The notes under the pieces: model-generated | Seen by the model: the letters and a program-made list of their open reading frames with translations, nothing else | What the model was told of the DNA's origin: nothing | Database searches by the model: none | Shown here: in pieces, positions 6,637-8,671 of the stretch | How the letters are laid out: each line of letters starts with the position of its first letter | Numbering within the stretch: position 1 is the stretch's first letter | Translations under genes and position numbers: made by a program | Assembly: GCA_017989885.1 (NCBI GenBank) | Contig: JAGNPA010000057.1 | Span: forward strand, 1 to 8,671 | Origin: Aquabacterium sp. | Lineage (GTDB): Bacteria; Pseudomonadota; Gammaproteobacteria; Burkholderiales; Burkholderiaceae_C | DNA: 8,671 nt | Direction: 5' to 3'

Positions 6637-7839
6637 ATGAAAAACAGAAACCATCTTGCTGCAGCGGGCCGTGTCGCCCTCGCCTGTGCCGCCCTGCTCC
6701 TGGGCACAGCCTCGAGTCCTGCCTTCGCCCAATCCAGCAAGAAGATTCTGGTGGTTGGCGACTCCGCCGGTGGCACCCTGAGCTTCGTCGACGAATCCAC
6801 ACTGACCCGGCTGGGTTACGTCAACGCCATTCCTGACGTCAAGGAGCGCCTGGCCGAAATGGACATCATCCGGCGTGCGACCTACGAGGTGGCCAAGGCC
6901 ACGAAGGGCGGTGACCGCTTTGTGGACGACATCGCCGTCTCACTCGATGGCAAGACCGTGTTCATCTCGCGCTCGAACCTGTCTGACGTCATCGCGATCG
7001 ACCTGAGCTCGCCCGATCACCGCATCCTGTGGCGCTTTCCGATCCCCGGCATCAACGCCGACCACATGGGCATCAGCCCCGATGGCAAGCACATCGCCGT
7101 CTCGGCCACCAGCGACGGCCACTTCTTCGTGATCGACACGGCCACGGGCAAGCAAGTGGCCAAGGTCCCGACAGGCGCCTTCCCCCACCAGAACGACTAC
7201 TCGCCCGATGGCAAGTACATCTACAACTCCAGCCTGGGCATCATCCCCCTGCCTTACGCGCTGAACGCGCTCAAGGGTCGCAAGCAGATGACCGTGGTCG
7301 ATGCCCAAACCTTCAAGGTGGTCAACAAGTGGACCTTGCCTTACGGCATTCGCCCCAACGTCATCACCCGTGACGGCAAGATCACCTATCTGCAGATGTC
7401 CTACCTCAATGGCTATGCCAAGGTCGACATGGCCACAGGCAAGGTGCTCAACAAGGTCGAAATCCCGATGAGCGCATACGCCAAGGCCAACTTCAAGACC
7501 AAGGATGACTTCCCGCTGAACTCGGCCTTCCACGGCATGGCCATCAATGGCGCCGAGTCCAAGCTCTGCATGGCTGGCACCATCGACAACTACATCGTCG
7601 TCGCCTCCGTCCCGTCCATGACGACCGACCGCATCATCCCCTCGGGATCGAAGCCCTATTGGGCCAGCACCAGCTCGGACGGCAAGCGCTGCTACGTGTC
7701 CAACAGCGAGAGCAACGACCTGTCGGTCGTGGACTTCGAATCGGCGACGGAAGTGGCCCGCATCAAGGTCGGCCAGTATCCCCAGCGCAGCCGCCTGGCC
7801 AACGTGCCGCCGGCGATCCTGGACAACCTGAAGCACTGA
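6637..7839 (+). CDS. Exported seven-bladed beta-propeller protein, YVTN/YncE-like
   Basis: A 400-residue protein with a Sec signal peptide (about 1-31, KNR n-region, Ala/Leu core, AFA|QSS cleavage). C17 lies inside the hydrophobic core and is not a good lipobox, so a soluble periplasmic protein is expected. Seven blade-like units can be read, beginning near ILVVGDSAGG (37), VDDIAVSLDGK, ADHMGISPDGK, PHQNDYSPDGK, RPNVITRDGK, FHGMAINGAESK and PYWASTSSDGK; most show the S-x-DGK turn and a V-V-D or V-I-D strand. About 35 charged, probably helical residues are inserted after blade 1, and shorter insertions occur in blades 4 and 5. There is no CxxCH heme motif. No enzyme function can be assigned: relatives include surface, lactonase-like and quinoprotein-associated propellers. 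It is the first gene of a two-gene unit with the MBL-fold protein 18 bases downstream, which suggests a shared periplasmic job. Confidence 0.88.
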   Translation: MKNRNHLAAAGRVALACAALLLGTASSPAFAQSSKKILVVGDSAGGTLSFVDESTLTRLGYVNAIPDVKERLAEMDIIRRATYEVAKATKGGDRFVDDIAVSLDGKTVFISRSNLSDVIAIDLSSPDHRILWRFPIPGINADHMGISPDGKHIAVSATSDGHFFVIDTATGKQVAKVPTGAFPHQNDYSPDGKYIYNSSLGIIPLPYALNALKGRKQMTVVDAQTFKVVNKWTLPYGIRPNVITRDGKITYLQMSYLNGYAKVDMATGKVLNKVEIPMSAYAKANFKTKDDFPLNSAFHGMAINGAESKLCMAGTIDNYIVVASVPSMTTDRIIPSGSKPYWASTSSDGKRCYVSNSESNDLSVVDFESATEVARIKVGQYPQRSRLANVPPAILDNLKH

Positions 7840-7857
7840 TCACAAGGACCGGTCCAC

Positions 7858-8671
7858 ATGAAGTTGAAGTTGGGTCACCTGGCCGGCGCCCTGGCCATGG
7901 TGGCCGGCTTGCATCTGCTCCCAGCCAGTTCGGTCTACGCGACCGACACCGCACCGGCCGCCAAGCTGGTGCAGGTGCCGGGTGTCGAGCGCTACCAAAT
8001 GGGCGAGGTCGAGGTGTTTGCCTTGTCTGACAAGCGCTTCGTCATCGATGCCGCCCGGCTGGCCAAGCTCCCGCAGAGCGAATGGCCTCAAGCCCTGGCG
8101 CAAGCGTTCAAGTCAGATCCGGGCTTGAAAGGCGTGACGGCCTACGCGATTCGCAAGGGCGGCACGGTGGTGCTGGTCAACGCCGGTCGCGGTGTGCGTC
8201 AGGGCGATGACCTGGGCCAGGTTGCCGAGAACCTGAAGGCCGCGGGCATCTCGCCCGATGAGGTGTCGGCGGTGTTCTTGACCAACATGCATGCGGACCA
8301 GGTCGGTGGCCTGATGGGCAGCGACGAACAACGCCAGTTCAAGAATGCGCAGCTCTATGCCTCGCAAGAGGCCATGGTGCACTGGCTCGCCGACCACCAC
8401 TACGTCCAGGCACCCGATGCGCAGAAGGTGTCCTTTGCGACCACGATCACCAGCGTGATGCCGTATGTCAGATCTGGCAAGCTGCAACCGGTCGAGACCG
8501 GTGTGTCGCTGGTGCCGGGCCTGTCCGTCTTGCCGCTCTCGGGCAGAACGCCGGGATCGGTCGGCTACCTGATCGAGTCGGGTGAACAAAAGCTGCTGAT
8601 CACGGGCGATGGAACGGCATCAAAGGCCGACCACCGCCGCAACCTGAGCCAGGCCGCGAAGCAGCGCTGGC
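7858..8671 (+). CDS. Exported metallo-beta-lactamase-fold protein with degenerate metal site (3' truncated by window edge)
   Basis: At least 271 residues, open to the window end. It has a probable Sec signal peptide (about 1-28, cleavage after SVYA) and then a layout typical of secreted MBL-fold hydrolases: GEVEVFALSDKRF near the start, the TVVLVNAGRG strand-loop near 103-112, the motif region LTNMHADQVGGL at 141-152, SGRTPGSVGY at 228-237, and LLITGD ending at D251. The family signature THxHxDHVGG reads TNMHADQVGG here, so N143 and Q148 replace two zinc-binding histidines while H145 and D147 remain. The usual GHTPGH reads GRTPGS, so R230 replaces a third. The last His ligand lies beyond the window. 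The frame is intact, so this is not an obvious pseudogene; loss or change of catalysis is inferred. AAGGA at 7844-7848 lies 9 bases before the ATG, and the gene follows the propeller by 18 bases. Confidence 0.88.
   Translation, partial: MKLKLGHLAGALAMVAGLHLLPASSVYATDTAPAAKLVQVPGVERYQMGEVEVFALSDKRFVIDAARLAKLPQSEWPQALAQAFKSDPGLKGVTAYAIRKGGTVVLVNAGRGVRQGDDLGQVAENLKAAGISPDEVSAVFLTNMHADQVGGLMGSDEQRQFKNAQLYASQEAMVHWLADHHYVQAPDAQKVSFATTITSVMPYVRSGKLQPVETGVSLVPGLSVLPLSGRTPGSVGYLIESGEQKLLITGDGTASKADHRRNLSQAAKQRW

Noticed and set aside
6637..7839. Calling the propeller a 6-phosphogluconolactonase because of the nearby edd-eda genes
   Set aside because: It has a signal peptide and lies in a separate unit more than 5 kb away, and no lactonase-specific motif could be recognised.
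7846..7855. Palindrome GGACCGGTCC covering the ribosome-binding region of the MBL-fold gene
   Set aside because: A perfect 10-base palindrome without a loop cannot form a stable RNA hairpin, and short GC palindromes are frequent in this composition. It is worth a glance only if conserved.

Overview
The window looks like a chromosomal segment from a GC-rich betaproteobacterium, most likely a member of the Burkholderiales near the Comamonadaceae. This rests on overall composition, strong G/C third-position bias and the style of the protein sequences; no 16S or other marker gene is present, so it is an inference. All eight supported genes lie on the + strand and almost everything is coding. The two longest non-coding stretches are 1152-1372 (221 bases) and 6450-6636 (187 bases), and both carry candidate regulatory palindromes. 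No RNA gene, insertion sequence, CRISPR array or attachment site was seen.

Region 1 (1-1151) is the end of an Entner-Doudoroff operon. It holds the C-terminal part of 6-phosphogluconate dehydratase (edd) and, overlapping it by ATGA, a complete KDPG aldolase (eda). Together they turn 6-phosphogluconate into pyruvate and glyceraldehyde-3-phosphate.

Region 2 (1373-6449) is a tightly packed five-gene operon: a membrane-anchored periplasmic adaptor (HlyD/MacA type), a MacB/LolD-type ABC ATPase, two different FtsX-like permeases, and a Crp/Fnr-family regulator as the last gene. Spacings run from a 1-base overlap to 17 bases. The first four genes should form one inner-membrane export or lipid/efflux machine whose substrate cannot be read from the sequence. 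A CRP-geometry palindrome (1211-1226) lies upstream of the operon.

Region 3 (6450-8671) has a control region with terminator-like hairpins and an exact TTGAT-N4-ATCAA FNR-type box at 6548-6561. It is followed by a two-gene unit of exported proteins: a seven-bladed YVTN/YncE-like beta-propeller, and 18 bases later a metallo-beta-lactamase-fold protein that runs off the window. The second protein keeps the fold landmarks of its family but has replaced several zinc-binding histidines (NxHxDQ for HxHxDH, and R for H in the PGHTPGH motif). It therefore looks like a secreted pseudoenzyme or an enzyme with altered metal use. The propeller/degenerate MBL pair behind an FNR-type box is the most unusual part of the window.
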